NCBI GenBank assembly: GCA_958295935.1
Contig: OY282385.1
Location: 2,459,545 to 2,523,544, forward strand
Length of the DNA: 64,000 bases
Direction: 5' to 3'
From: an uncultured Dehalococcoidia bacterium
GTDB lineage: Bacteria; Chloroflexota; Dehalococcoidia; Lucifugimonadales; Lucifugimonadaceae
A program made the position numbers and the translations under genes. The notes under the pieces were generated by a model that saw only the letters and a list, made by a program, of their open reading frames with translations, was not told where the DNA came from and made no database searches. Of the stretch, positions 15,260-22,687 are shown piece after piece; the stretch's first letter is position 1, and each line of letters opens with the position of its first letter.

Positions 15260-16294
15260 ATGCCTCAATCCAGCGCGGGCGCCGCCGCCACTATAGGCGA
15301 GTTTGACTTGATCCGGCGCCTCACAGACGTCTTGGGGGTGGATCATGCCTCTGACCGCGAGCGGCGCGCGCTCGTGGGCATAGGGGACGATTGCGCGGTC
15401 TTCCCAGGGGATTCGGCGGCGGGTCTGCTCACGGCGGATGCGATGGTCGACGGGGTGCACTTTCGTCGTGGAGAGATTGACTGGTACGACCTGGGGTGGA
15501 AGGCGTTGGTGTCGAATCAGAGCGACGTTGCTGCGATGGGCGGCGTACCGGAGTTTGCGCTCGTGACTCTGGGACTGCCGGAGGGTTTTTCGCCTGTGCA
15601 GGTGGAGTCTATGTACCGGGGCATCAGAGCTGCTGCGGAGGAATTTGGGGGGGAGGTCGTGGGGGGCGACGTGGTTAGGTCTCCGGCGCTTTTCATCTCC
15701 GTTTCCCTGTATGGAAGGGCGGCGCAGAGTTCTTCCGGGGAGGCTCTGCTACTGCGGCGCGACAGGGCGCGTGCAGGCGACCGGGTCGCGGTGACCGGCC
15801 CGCTTGGTGGGTCTGCCGGGGGTCTGCGAGCTTTGGCTGAGGGGCGCACTTCGGAAGACGCTGAGCGGCTGAAGCGAGCCCATTTCTCACCTCGCGCAAA
15901 GGTTGATGCGGGCCGCGTGCTGGCGGCAAACGGGGTTGAGTGCGCTATCGACGTTAGCGATGGTTTGCTGTCGGATCTTTCCAGGATTTGCGAGTCCAGC
16001 GGCGCGGCTGCCGAGATAGAGGCGGGGCTTGTGCCGTTTCCGGCCGCGTTGGAGCGGGAATTTCCGACGGAGTGGCTTGATCTGGCGCTTACGGGCGGGG
16101 AGGACTATGAACTTATAGTGGTTGCCCCGGAAGAGACGTTTGGACGAATGGGGGGTAACGTTGGGGGTGAGCTGCACGTGATCGGAGATATCACGGGTCC
16201 GTCTGCTATCGGCGAGCCTTTGGTGGCAGTGGTGGACCTGGACGGCTCGCGTTTTTACGCGGACCGGGCGGGCTGGGATCACTTTCGTGGATGA
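15260..16294 (+). CDS. thiL: Thiamine-monophosphate kinase
   Basis: 344 residues. ThiL phosphorylates thiamine monophosphate to the active cofactor thiamine diphosphate with ATP. Visible are the N-terminal GEFDLIRRL, the Mg/ATP-binding GIGDDCAVF, LTADAMVDGVHF, the SNQSDVAAMGG motif and the C-terminal DVSDGLLSDL and LTGGEDYEL blocks, all in ThiL order. It is distinct from SelD, which has a Cys/Sec-Lys catalytic loop at the N-terminus. ATG 15260 is chosen over the track-like start at 15239 because the TATAAT box would lie inside the longer reading. It opens an apparent operon with tsaE (8-base overlap), tsaB and ndk. Confidence 0.95.
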   Translation: MPQSSAGAAATIGEFDLIRRLTDVLGVDHASDRERRALVGIGDDCAVFPGDSAAGLLTADAMVDGVHFRRGEIDWYDLGWKALVSNQSDVAAMGGVPEFALVTLGLPEGFSPVQVESMYRGIRAAAEEFGGEVVGGDVVRSPALFISVSLYGRAAQSSSGEALLLRRDRARAGDRVAVTGPLGGSAGGLRALAEGRTSEDAERLKRAHFSPRAKVDAGRVLAANGVECAIDVSDGLLSDLSRICESSGAAAEIEAGLVPFPAALEREFPTEWLDLALTGGEDYELIVVAPEETFGRMGGNVGGELHVIGDITGPSAIGEPLVAVVDLDGSRFYADRAGWDHFRG

Positions 16295-16799
16295 TATTTA
16301 CGGGCGCGCTTCGTCGAGAGTGGTTGTTAGCGAGTCGGTGGAGGCGACCATGCTGCTTGGGCGGGCGATAGGTGAATGCCTGCGCGTTGGCGACGCGGTG
16401 TTGCTCTCCGGGGAGCTTGGGGCCGGCAAGACGAGCATGGTGCATGGCATGTCTGCGGGGGTTGGCAGCGAGATGCTGGCGCGCAGCCCGACGTTTGTGC
16501 TTGTGAACGAATATGCTGGCCGAATCAAGCTCTTCCATGCTGACCTCTACAGGATCGAGAATCCCGCGGAGGCGCGGGAACTGGCGGTTTATGAAGCTGC
16601 TCGTCGTGGAGCGCTCGTCGTGGAGTGGCCGGAGCGTGCGCCCCGGGAGACGCCGTCGGATGCGTTGTTGGTCCAGATCGAGGTTGATCCAGCCACAGAG
16701 ACGAGGACGATAACGGTTACGCCTTTGGGAAGCAGGGCGTCCCGGTTGGCGTCTCAGTCGAGTGCGGTGTTCGACATACTGGAGTCGGCCCTATCATGA
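16287..16799 (+). CDS. tsaE: tRNA threonylcarbamoyladenosine biosynthesis ATPase TsaE
   Basis: 170 residues. TsaE is the ATPase of the TsaB-TsaD-TsaE complex that installs t6A at position 37 of ANN-decoding tRNAs. Walker A is GELGAGKT (near residue 43), then SPTFVLVNEY, LFHADLYRI and VVEWPER, the standard TsaE series. The GTG start at 16287 overlaps the end of thiL by 8 bases. It ends overlapping tsaB (ATGA). The C-terminus is about 20 residues longer than in E. coli. TsaD and TsaC are not in the window. Confidence 0.95.
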   Translation: MDDIYGRASSRVVVSESVEATMLLGRAIGECLRVGDAVLLSGELGAGKTSMVHGMSAGVGSEMLARSPTFVLVNEYAGRIKLFHADLYRIENPAEARELAVYEAARRGALVVEWPERAPRETPSDALLVQIEVDPATETRTITVTPLGSRASRLASQSSAVFDILESALS

Positions 16800-17479
16800 G
16801 CGACTCCGAGCGCACGTTGCTCCTTGCGGTTGACACGTCCACCCGATTCGCCGGCGTGGGATTGGACGACGGAGAAGGGTCGGTCATTGGCCGCAGTTGG
16901 CGATCTGAGCAGAACCATGGCCGCGAGCTTCTTCCTGCGATAATGGATCTTCTGGCTGAGTTTGGCGGCTCGCCCAGCGACCTCGCCGGCTTGGCGGTGG
17001 CCAAGGGGCCTGGGGGGTTCAGTGCTCTGCGGGTGGGTATAGGTACGGTTATCGGTCTTGCCGCGCCTCGCCGGCTGCCTGTGGCCGCGGTGTCTACTCA
17101 CGAGGTGGAGGCGGCGCCGTTCTTCGAGAGGACGGGTGACGGCGCGGCTTTGTACTCGTTATTGCCTGCCGGCCGCGGCGAGGTGTCCTGGGCCAGGTTC
17201 GAGTGCGGGCGTCAGACTGAAGCGGGCTTGGCGGACCCCCTCGAACTTGCGGCTAGCGTTCCCGCCACTTCGTTGTTCTGCGGAGAGGCGGCGATGACGC
17301 TCTCCGGTGAGGTGGACCGCGACCGACTGATGGTTGGGCTGCCGCCGACACGCGATCCGGCAACCCTGCTGGCCCTGGGGCGAGAGTATTTCCGACTGTG
17401 CGGCTCTGGCGGCGCTCAGCCGGTAAATCCGGAGTACGTGCGGGAGCCCAGCATCACTTTGCCGAGGCCGCCTCAGTGA
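16796..17479 (+). CDS. tsaB: tRNA threonylcarbamoyladenosine biosynthesis protein TsaB
   Basis: 227 residues, typical length. TsaB is the inactive Kae1-like scaffold that dimerises with TsaD for t6A synthesis. The ASKHA-type start LLAVDTSTRFAGVGL, then NHGRELLPAIMDLL and AVAKGPGGFSALRVGIGTVIGLA are diagnostic. ATG overlaps the tsaE stop (ATGA), so translation is coupled. The next gene, ndk, starts 70 bases later. Confidence 0.94.
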   Translation: MSDSERTLLLAVDTSTRFAGVGLDDGEGSVIGRSWRSEQNHGRELLPAIMDLLAEFGGSPSDLAGLAVAKGPGGFSALRVGIGTVIGLAAPRRLPVAAVSTHEVEAAPFFERTGDGAALYSLLPAGRGEVSWARFECGRQTEAGLADPLELAASVPATSLFCGEAAMTLSGEVDRDRLMVGLPPTRDPATLLALGREYFRLCGSGGAQPVNPEYVREPSITLPRPPQ

Positions 17480-17548
17480 TAGCGATGAACGATCAAGGCG
17501 CTGTGCTACGAACGCCTGCGCGCCAACCTGGTTAGGAGGCGAGGACCG

Positions 17549-17998
17549 ATGGAACGTACGCTGGTATTGGTAAAGCCGGACGGGGTGCAGAGGGGCCTTG
17601 TGGGGGAGGTGGTCAGCCGGTTCGAGCGAACTGGATTGAAGTTGACGGCTCTGAAGCTGATACAGATAAGCGCGTCTCTGGCGGAGCGTCACTACGCTGA
17701 GCACAAGGGCAAACCCTTCTATGACGGTCTGGTCTCGTACATCACGTCGTCTCCCTCGGTTGCGATGATTCTTGAGGGGCCTGAGGCCGTGGCTATAGTG
17801 CGGAAGGCAATCGGCTCGACCCGGCCTGCCGAAGCTCAGCCCGGCACGGTTCGGGGCGATCTGGGGATTGACGTAAACCGTAATCTGGTTCATGCGTCTG
17901 CGAACCTGGAGGATGCTGCTCGCGAGGCGCCGCTCTTCTTCGACGAGTCGGAGTTCGTCGTTTACGAGAGAGCGGTTGACCCGTGGATCGTTGGGTAA
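17549..17998 (+). CDS. ndk: Nucleoside-diphosphate kinase
   Basis: 149 residues. Transfers the gamma phosphate between nucleoside triphosphates and diphosphates through a phosphohistidine. [20 protein letters not shown] is the classic start; [21 protein letters not shown] precedes NLVHAS with the active-site His near residue 117. A strong AGGAGG Shine-Dalgarno lies 10 bases before the ATG. Confidence 0.97.
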   Translation: MERTLVLVKPDGVQRGLVGEVVSRFERTGLKLTALKLIQISASLAERHYAEHKGKPFYDGLVSYITSSPSVAMILEGPEAVAIVRKAIGSTRPAEAQPGTVRGDLGIDVNRNLVHASANLEDAAREAPLFFDESEFVVYERAVDPWIVG

Positions 17999-18150
17999 CG
18001 TTCATGGGACACGCCGCTGCCGTCGGTTCCCGCCGCGGCTGGAGTCGGGGGTGACGCGGGCGTTTCTCCGGGGTTGGGCGCGGTAGAAGGAGAGTGGCGC
18101 GTGGGTGGGCTGACGGGGCAGGCGGGTCGTAGGTGAGGCAGCGGGCCGGG

Positions 18151-18522
18151 CTATTGGAGTCGGACGATTTCGGGCGCTCGGCTCCATAGTTTCTCTAGGC
18201 CGTACTTTTCGCGTACCGGCCTGGTGAACAGGTGCACGATGAAACCTCCGAAGTCCAGTAGGATCCATCCGCCCTTGCCGCTTCCCTCGCGGCCGTAGGT
18301 GCGAACTCCCCTCGCCCTCATCTTTCGTCGCAGGTCTTCGGCGATGTTTTCGACGTGGCGGTCTGTCTCGCAACTGACGATCACAAAGAAGTCGGTGAAC
18401 TCGGCGGCCTCTCGCAGGTCCAGGAGTACTATGTCTGAGCCGAGTCTCTCGGATGCCTCGTCAGCTGCAAGGCGTGCGCACTCCTGGATGGAGGGTATGT
18501 TTTGGATAGTGGCTTTAGACAT
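18151..18522 (-). CDS. rsfS: Ribosome silencing factor RsfS
   Basis: 123 residues, normal for the RsfS/Iojap family, which binds ribosomal protein L14 and blocks subunit joining in slow growth. Motifs: DIVLLDLREAAEFTDFFVIVS, HVENIAEDLRRKM, GWILLDFGGFIVHLF. Divergent from mnmA with 46 bases between starts. There is no Shine-Dalgarno; a TATAAT box sits 9 bases upstream of the ATG. Confidence 0.95.
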   Translation of the reverse strand: MSKATIQNIPSIQECARLAADEASERLGSDIVLLDLREAAEFTDFFVIVSCETDRHVENIAEDLRRKMRARGVRTYGREGSGKGGWILLDFGGFIVHLFTRPVREKYGLEKLWSRAPEIVRLQ

Positions 18523-18531
18523 TGTGGGGGG

Positions 18532-18537
18532 ATTATA
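18532..18537 (-). promoter_or_regulatory. Perfect -10 box TATAAT 9 bases before rsfS
   Basis: Reverse-strand TATAAT followed by a C-rich 9-base spacer and the ATG at 18522. There is no Shine-Dalgarno and no clear -35. Suggests a leaderless mRNA. On the plus strand, TAGTCT (18556-18561) holds the same place 7 bases before mnmA. Confidence 0.5.
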
Positions 18538-18568
18538 GCGAAGGCGATTCGGCGCTAGTCTTGGAATT

Positions 18569-19711
18569 ATGAACGCATTAAGCGCTGTTGGTCGGAAAGT
18601 GGTGGTAGCGATGAGCGGCGGAGTGGACTCGTCCGTTGCCGCGGCGTTGCTTGCCGGCCAGGGTTACGACGTGATCGGCGTGACCATGCGGCTCTTCGAC
18701 GCGCCGTTCGAGGGTGCGGGTCGGTTGAGCCGGTCGTGCTGTTCGCTCGAGGACGTAGAGGATGCGCGGGGCGTGTGCCGTTTGATCGGTGCGCGCCACT
18801 ACTACATGAACTTCGTGAGGGAGTTTAGCGAGCACGTCATCGATTATTTTGTTTCGGAGTACGAGCGCGGACGTACTCCGTACCCTTGCCTGGCGTGCAA
18901 CGACCGGTTGAAGTTCGATTTTCTGATGAACCGTGCGGTTGCGCTTGGCGCGGACTACGCGGCGACCGGTCACTACGCGCAGAGGGTGTCGAGCGGCGGG
19001 GGGTATGGTCTTAGGCGGGGGGTGGACCGCTCGAAGGATCAGTCTTACGTGCTCTACACGTTGACGCAGGCTCAGTTGGGGCGTTTGCTATTGCCGGTTG
19101 GCGTTTACCCGAAGGAGGAAATTCGCCGCCTTGCCGCGAGTATGGGTTTGCCGGTGGCTGACAAGCCTGAGAGCCAGGACATTTGCTTCATTCCTTCCGG
19201 GGGGTATAAGAAGTTTGTGGAGATGCGCATGGGGGCGAGGAAGCCGGGGGAGATTGTGGATCGGCAGGGCAGGGCGTTGGGCAGTCACGATGGGGTGCAC
19301 GCTTTCACGATAGGTCAGCGGCGCGGCTTGCCGTTGGGCGGCGGGAGCAAGCGTCCTCTTTTCGTGACAGGTATCGACGCGTCGTCCGGTCGGGTTACGG
19401 TTGGACCTGCGGAGGAGCTTCTGCGTCGTCGTCTAATGGCGTCGTCTGTCAACTGGGTTTCCGGCGTTCGGCCTGATGGGCCGGTGAGGGTCAGCGCGTG
19501 CGTCCGGTATCGCGGTGTCGAGCAGGATGCGTTGGTGACTGAGATCGATGACGGCAGGGCGATGATCGAGTTCGACGTTCCTCAGCGAGCGGCGACTCCG
19601 GGGCAGGCTGTAGTGTTCTATCGCGGTGACGAGGTTCTGGGGGGCGGTACGATCGAGTGGGCAGTCGGCTCGGCGGCGAGCGCGGACCGGGCTGTATCAG
19701 CCGGGGTTTGA
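18569..19711 (+). CDS. mnmA: tRNA-uridine 2-sulfurtransferase MnmA
   Basis: 380 residues. MnmA adenylates U34 of Lys, Glu and Gln tRNAs and inserts sulfur to make 2-thiouridine. PP-loop SGGVDSS near residue 15, catalytic Cys in PYPCLACNDRLKF (near 110), ATGHYAQRV, DQSYVLYTL and the second Cys in SQDICFI (near 210); the C-terminal barrel is complete. The sulfur donor could be the cysteine desulfurase at 33145. It starts a run of same-strand genes (DinB, rnhB, yraN, thiE). Confidence 0.97.
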   Translation: MNALSAVGRKVVVAMSGGVDSSVAAALLAGQGYDVIGVTMRLFDAPFEGAGRLSRSCCSLEDVEDARGVCRLIGARHYYMNFVREFSEHVIDYFVSEYERGRTPYPCLACNDRLKFDFLMNRAVALGADYAATGHYAQRVSSGGGYGLRRGVDRSKDQSYVLYTLTQAQLGRLLLPVGVYPKEEIRRLAASMGLPVADKPESQDICFIPSGGYKKFVEMRMGARKPGEIVDRQGRALGSHDGVHAFTIGQRRGLPLGGGSKRPLFVTGIDASSGRVTVGPAEELLRRRLMASSVNWVSGVRPDGPVRVSACVRYRGVEQDALVTEIDDGRAMIEFDVPQRAATPGQAVVFYRGDEVLGGGTIEWAVGSAASADRAVSAGV

Positions 19712-19733
19712 TTGAGAGAAATGGAGGGTCGGA

Positions 19734-20249
19734 ATGGATTTTCGGGACGTTGTACGAAGTGGGCTGGAGGAGTACCTGGGGGATCTGGAGAAGGCCCTCG
19801 ACGGTCTTAGCCCGGTCGAGTTGGCGTGGCGTCCTGCGCCATCGTCGAACAACATTTCGTGGCTGGCGTGGCACATGGCCCGTGTGGAGGATCGCTGGGT
19901 AAACGCGTATTTGAAGCAGTCGACCGAGGTGTGGATCGAGGATGGTTGGCACGAGCGTTTTGGCATGAGTGCCGAGGATCACGGGGGGAGGCAGACGGCG
20001 GAACAAGCGGTTTCAACTCCGGCCCTGCCGATGGATGGCCTGCTGGATTACTACAAAGCGGTCAGGGCTGCGACGCTGGAGCACCTTGACACGCTCTCTG
20101 AAGCCGACTTGGGCAAGCGCTATCGGCACAGGGACCGCGATCCCGGGCCGACCGTCAGTTGGGTGCTGGCTCACTTGCTGATCGAGGAGGCTCAGCACCT
20201 GGGGCAGGCGGCATATATTCGCGGGATGCTGCGCGGCTTGGGGAGGTGA
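19734..20249 (+). CDS. DinB-family (DUF664-like) four-helix metal-binding protein
   Basis: 171 residues. The pattern of the DinB/YfiT fold is clear: four helices with three metal-binding His, here in ISWLAWHMARVE (near residue 47) and EEAQHLGQAAYIRGM (near 156). The SNNISWLAWHMARVEDRW block is typical of the subgroup related to mycothiol- or bacillithiol-dependent enzymes. Activity is not predictable; a thiol-S-transferase-like role is possible. A GGAGGGT ribosome-binding site lies upstream, and the gene follows mnmA after 22 bases. Confidence 0.85.
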   Translation: MDFRDVVRSGLEEYLGDLEKALDGLSPVELAWRPAPSSNNISWLAWHMARVEDRWVNAYLKQSTEVWIEDGWHERFGMSAEDHGGRQTAEQAVSTPALPMDGLLDYYKAVRAATLEHLDTLSEADLGKRYRHRDRDPGPTVSWVLAHLLIEEAQHLGQAAYIRGMLRGLGR

Positions 20250-20331
20250 GCGTGCGGGGGCTGCGGGGGTATCGGGCTATGCTTTGGCAGCGCGGTTTCC
20301 ACTGGCGCGGAGTTTTGTAACGGAGATGGGT

Positions 20332-20988
20332 ATGGTCGGCCCTTTGCGGTCCACTCGCGCACCCGGTGCGGAGTATGAGGAGCGGCTGGCGCGGGCGGGT
20401 TGTAAGGCTGTGGCCGGGATAGACGAGGTTGGTCGCGGGCCTTTGGCCGGTCCGGTGTTGGCTGCTGCGGTGGTGATGCCGGAGCGTATCCCGGGTGAGT
20501 GGTTCGGGCGGATTTGCGATAGCAAGCAGATGTCTTTCCAGAAGCGCGCGGTGGCTTTCGAGGAGCTTCGGGAAGGGGTCAAGGCCGTGGGGGTTGGGTC
20601 TTGCAGTCCTGGGGAGATCGACTCTATGGGCATAGTTCCTGCTACTCGTCTGGCGATGATGCGTGCTCTAGAGGTTCTGGAGGTGCGTCCGGATCATCTG
20701 CTGATCGACGCGCTAGGTTTGCCTGGGGTGGATATTCCGCAGACTTCTATTGTGAAGGGGGACGCCATCTCCATCAGCATCGCTGCGGCGTCAATCGTGG
20801 CTAAGGTGACGAGGGACGGCTTGATGTCGGGTGTGTTCGATACTCGTTATCCGGGCTACGGCTTTGCCAGCAACAAGGGTTACGGTACGGCGATGCACCG
20901 TGCGGCTCTTCGGCGACTTGGCCCTACTCCGATCCATCGTCGTTCCTTTGCGCCGGTGCGTAGGGTGTTGGGTCATGGTCTTGAGTAG
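20332..20988 (+). CDS. rnhB: Ribonuclease HII
   Basis: 218 residues from ATG 20332, which has GGAG at a proper 6-base spacing; earlier in-frame TTG 20284 and ATG 20326 are less well placed. RNase HII removes ribonucleotides from DNA. Catalytic motif GIDEVGRGPLAGPV (the DEG/R-x-G signature), DSKQM, then IDALGLPG and the final metal-binding region KVTRDGLM with NKGYGTAMHRAAL. C-terminal RRSFAPVRRV is typical. It overlaps the following yraN gene by 14 bases. Confidence 0.95.
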   Translation: MVGPLRSTRAPGAEYEERLARAGCKAVAGIDEVGRGPLAGPVLAAAVVMPERIPGEWFGRICDSKQMSFQKRAVAFEELREGVKAVGVGSCSPGEIDSMGIVPATRLAMMRALEVLEVRPDHLLIDALGLPGVDIPQTSIVKGDAISISIAAASIVAKVTRDGLMSGVFDTRYPGYGFASNKGYGTAMHRAALRRLGPTPIHRRSFAPVRRVLGHGLE

Positions 20989-21367
20989 GGGCGGCGGGTT
21001 TTTGCGGCTTCCGCCGGGTGCGGGTCGGGCTGGGGAGGCTGCTGCAGAGGCCCTGTTGAGGCGCTCCGGGTATGAGATTTTGGAGCGCAACTTCAGGACG
21101 CGTGAGGGTGAGGTGGACATTATTGCGAGGCAGGGCGGCGAGCTTGTGTTCGTGGAGGTGAAAACTCGTCGGAGCGGTGCGTTCGGCAAGCCTGAGGAGT
21201 CTGTAACCGAGGCGAAGAAGGGTCGTCTCGCGTCGGTTGCGCGGACATATATGGCTGCGCATGGGCTGGAGCAATCGGACTGGCGTATAGACGTTGCGGC
21301 GGTGGAGCTTGACCGTGCGGGTCGGGCCGAGCGTGTGGAGATCATTGCGTCTGCGGTGACGGAGTGA
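20975..21367 (+). CDS. yraN: UPF0102 / YraN-family putative endonuclease
   Basis: 130 residues from ATG 20975, inside the end of rnhB. The Holliday-junction-resolvase-like nuclease fold is visible: GRAGEAAAEALLRRSGY, EILERNFRTREGEVDIIA and the E-x-K core FVEVKTRR. The rnhB-yraN pairing is widespread in bacteria. Biochemical role unproven; recombination or processing is presumed from the fold. Confidence 0.92.
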   Translation: MVLSRGGGFLRLPPGAGRAGEAAAEALLRRSGYEILERNFRTREGEVDIIARQGGELVFVEVKTRRSGAFGKPEESVTEAKKGRLASVARTYMAAHGLEQSDWRIDVAAVELDRAGRAERVEIIASAVTE

Positions 21368-21455
21368 GGGGCTGCGCGGCGATGTTTCTCGAGTCGCTAC
21401 GCTGAAGTGAGCGGGCCGGCGCTACAATTCCAGTGCACTTTCGGGTTAATCGACT

Positions 21456-22490
21456 GTGCTCCGGTTCATAGAAATGGAGGATACTTGGCCCGTGGCCTCA
21501 CCTCAACGCAATGCGTACCTTGCCTCACTTGCTGAAGCTATTCACCGCAACCTGAGATTCTTGGAGGTTGTGGCCACCTCGCCGATAGGGTTGACGACGG
21601 ATTTGCTTTCTCTGCGCGAGGCTATGCCGATTGAGGGGGCTTCCGAGGGGCGAGACCGTCAGGCATTTCTGGACCTTACTCGCCGGGGTTCCAATCCGAG
21701 GCGGCTAGGCCTCGAGGCGCAAAGGGCGACGGTGAGATCTATGGACTTGCTGTGCAGGACGTCGCCGGATGGGGAGAACCCTCTGCCTCCCGATTGGCTC
21801 GACCGGGCGGGGAAAGTGCTGGAGAGGGTTGGGGAGCGGTTGTCGGCGGACATTCGCAAGGAATCGGCGTCGTCGCTCGATGGGGTGTACGTGATAGTGG
21901 ATCCCGAGCATACTCGTGGGCGGCCTGTGGTGGAGGTGGCTGGGTCGGTGTTGGCCGGTGGCGCTGTTGCGGTGCAGTTGCGTCGTAAGGGCGGGCCGAC
22001 GGCTGCCGCGCTGGACGAGGCGCGGCGGATCGGTGAAATGTGCAGGGAGGCGGGGGCTCTCTTCATCGTGAACGACTACTCGGACATTGCGCGTCTCGTT
22101 GACTCGGACGGGCTGCACGTGGGGCAGCAGGACCTGCCGGTCTCCGCGGCTCGGGGGGTGCTTGGGGCCCATCAGATCGTGGGCACGTCGAATGCTCTTT
22201 TGCAGGAGGCTTTGGAGTCTGAGGCGCAGTCGGCGGACTACGTTGCGGTGGGTTCGATCTTCAGGACTTCGACGAAGGGGGATACTCGCCCGGCCGGTCT
22301 GGAAACTCTATCGGAGGTGAAGCGTTCGGTCGGGACGCCGGTGGTTGCCATTGGGGGCATCGATCACGGGAACGCGGCCAAGGTGGCTGAGGCTGGCGCG
22401 GACGCGATTTGCGTTGCGACTGCGGTGACGATGGCGGAGGATCCGGAGGGGGCGACGCGCGAGCTGTCGGCCGCGTTTGGCGGGGCGTAG
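21456..22490 (+). CDS. thiE: Thiamine-phosphate synthase with N-terminal ThiD2-like domain
   Basis: 344 residues, whereas plain ThiE is about 210. The C-terminal TIM barrel is intact: GVYVIVDPEHT, GGAVAVQLRRKGG, FIVNDYSDIARLVDSDGLHVGQ, IVGTSN, YVAVGSIFRTSTK and VAIGGI. The first 135 or so helical residues (NAYLASLAEAIHRNLRFLEV, SLREAMPIEGAS) match in position the ThiD2-like domain fused to ThiE in cyanobacteria and relatives, which may support HMP-P phosphorylation. Start is GTG 21456 or ATG 21474; no strong ribosome-binding site separates them. With thiL at 15260, the window holds the last two steps of thiamine diphosphate synthesis. No TPP riboswitch is seen upstream. Confidence 0.9.
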   Translation: MLRFIEMEDTWPVASPQRNAYLASLAEAIHRNLRFLEVVATSPIGLTTDLLSLREAMPIEGASEGRDRQAFLDLTRRGSNPRRLGLEAQRATVRSMDLLCRTSPDGENPLPPDWLDRAGKVLERVGERLSADIRKESASSLDGVYVIVDPEHTRGRPVVEVAGSVLAGGAVAVQLRRKGGPTAAALDEARRIGEMCREAGALFIVNDYSDIARLVDSDGLHVGQQDLPVSAARGVLGAHQIVGTSNALLQEALESEAQSADYVAVGSIFRTSTKGDTRPAGLETLSEVKRSVGTPVVAIGGIDHGNAAKVAEAGADAICVATAVTMAEDPEGATRELSAAFGGA

Positions 22491-22687
22491 GCGTGGGGTG
22501 GATTCCTGGTGAGGGAGGGAGTCGCGGCGGTGAGTGGTTACAGGAGGGTGGGTTTGGCGCGGACATGGTCGAGCACGGGCTGAAGGACCTCGGTAACCTC
22601 GTCGAGCAGGTCTTGAGGGTCGGAGTGTTCGGGCCGTCTGGCTGCGCCGAATGTTTTGTCGGGCTAGTGGGTGGTTCGGGATAGTTT

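Noticed and set aside
15260-16294. Selenide water dikinase (selD) instead of thiL
   Set aside because: Same superfamily, but the sequence has ThiL motifs (GIGDDCAVF, SNQSDVAAMGG) and lacks the SelD catalytic Cys/Sec-Lys loop.
21368-21455. TPP riboswitch upstream of thiE
   Set aside because: The conserved CTGAGA and related core blocks are not present in the 88-base gap.
22500-22660. Small minus-strand frame reading DLLDEVTEVLQPVLDHVRA
   Set aside because: Looks protein-like, but no usable start codon after the upstream TAG and no ribosome-binding site; may be a gene remnant.
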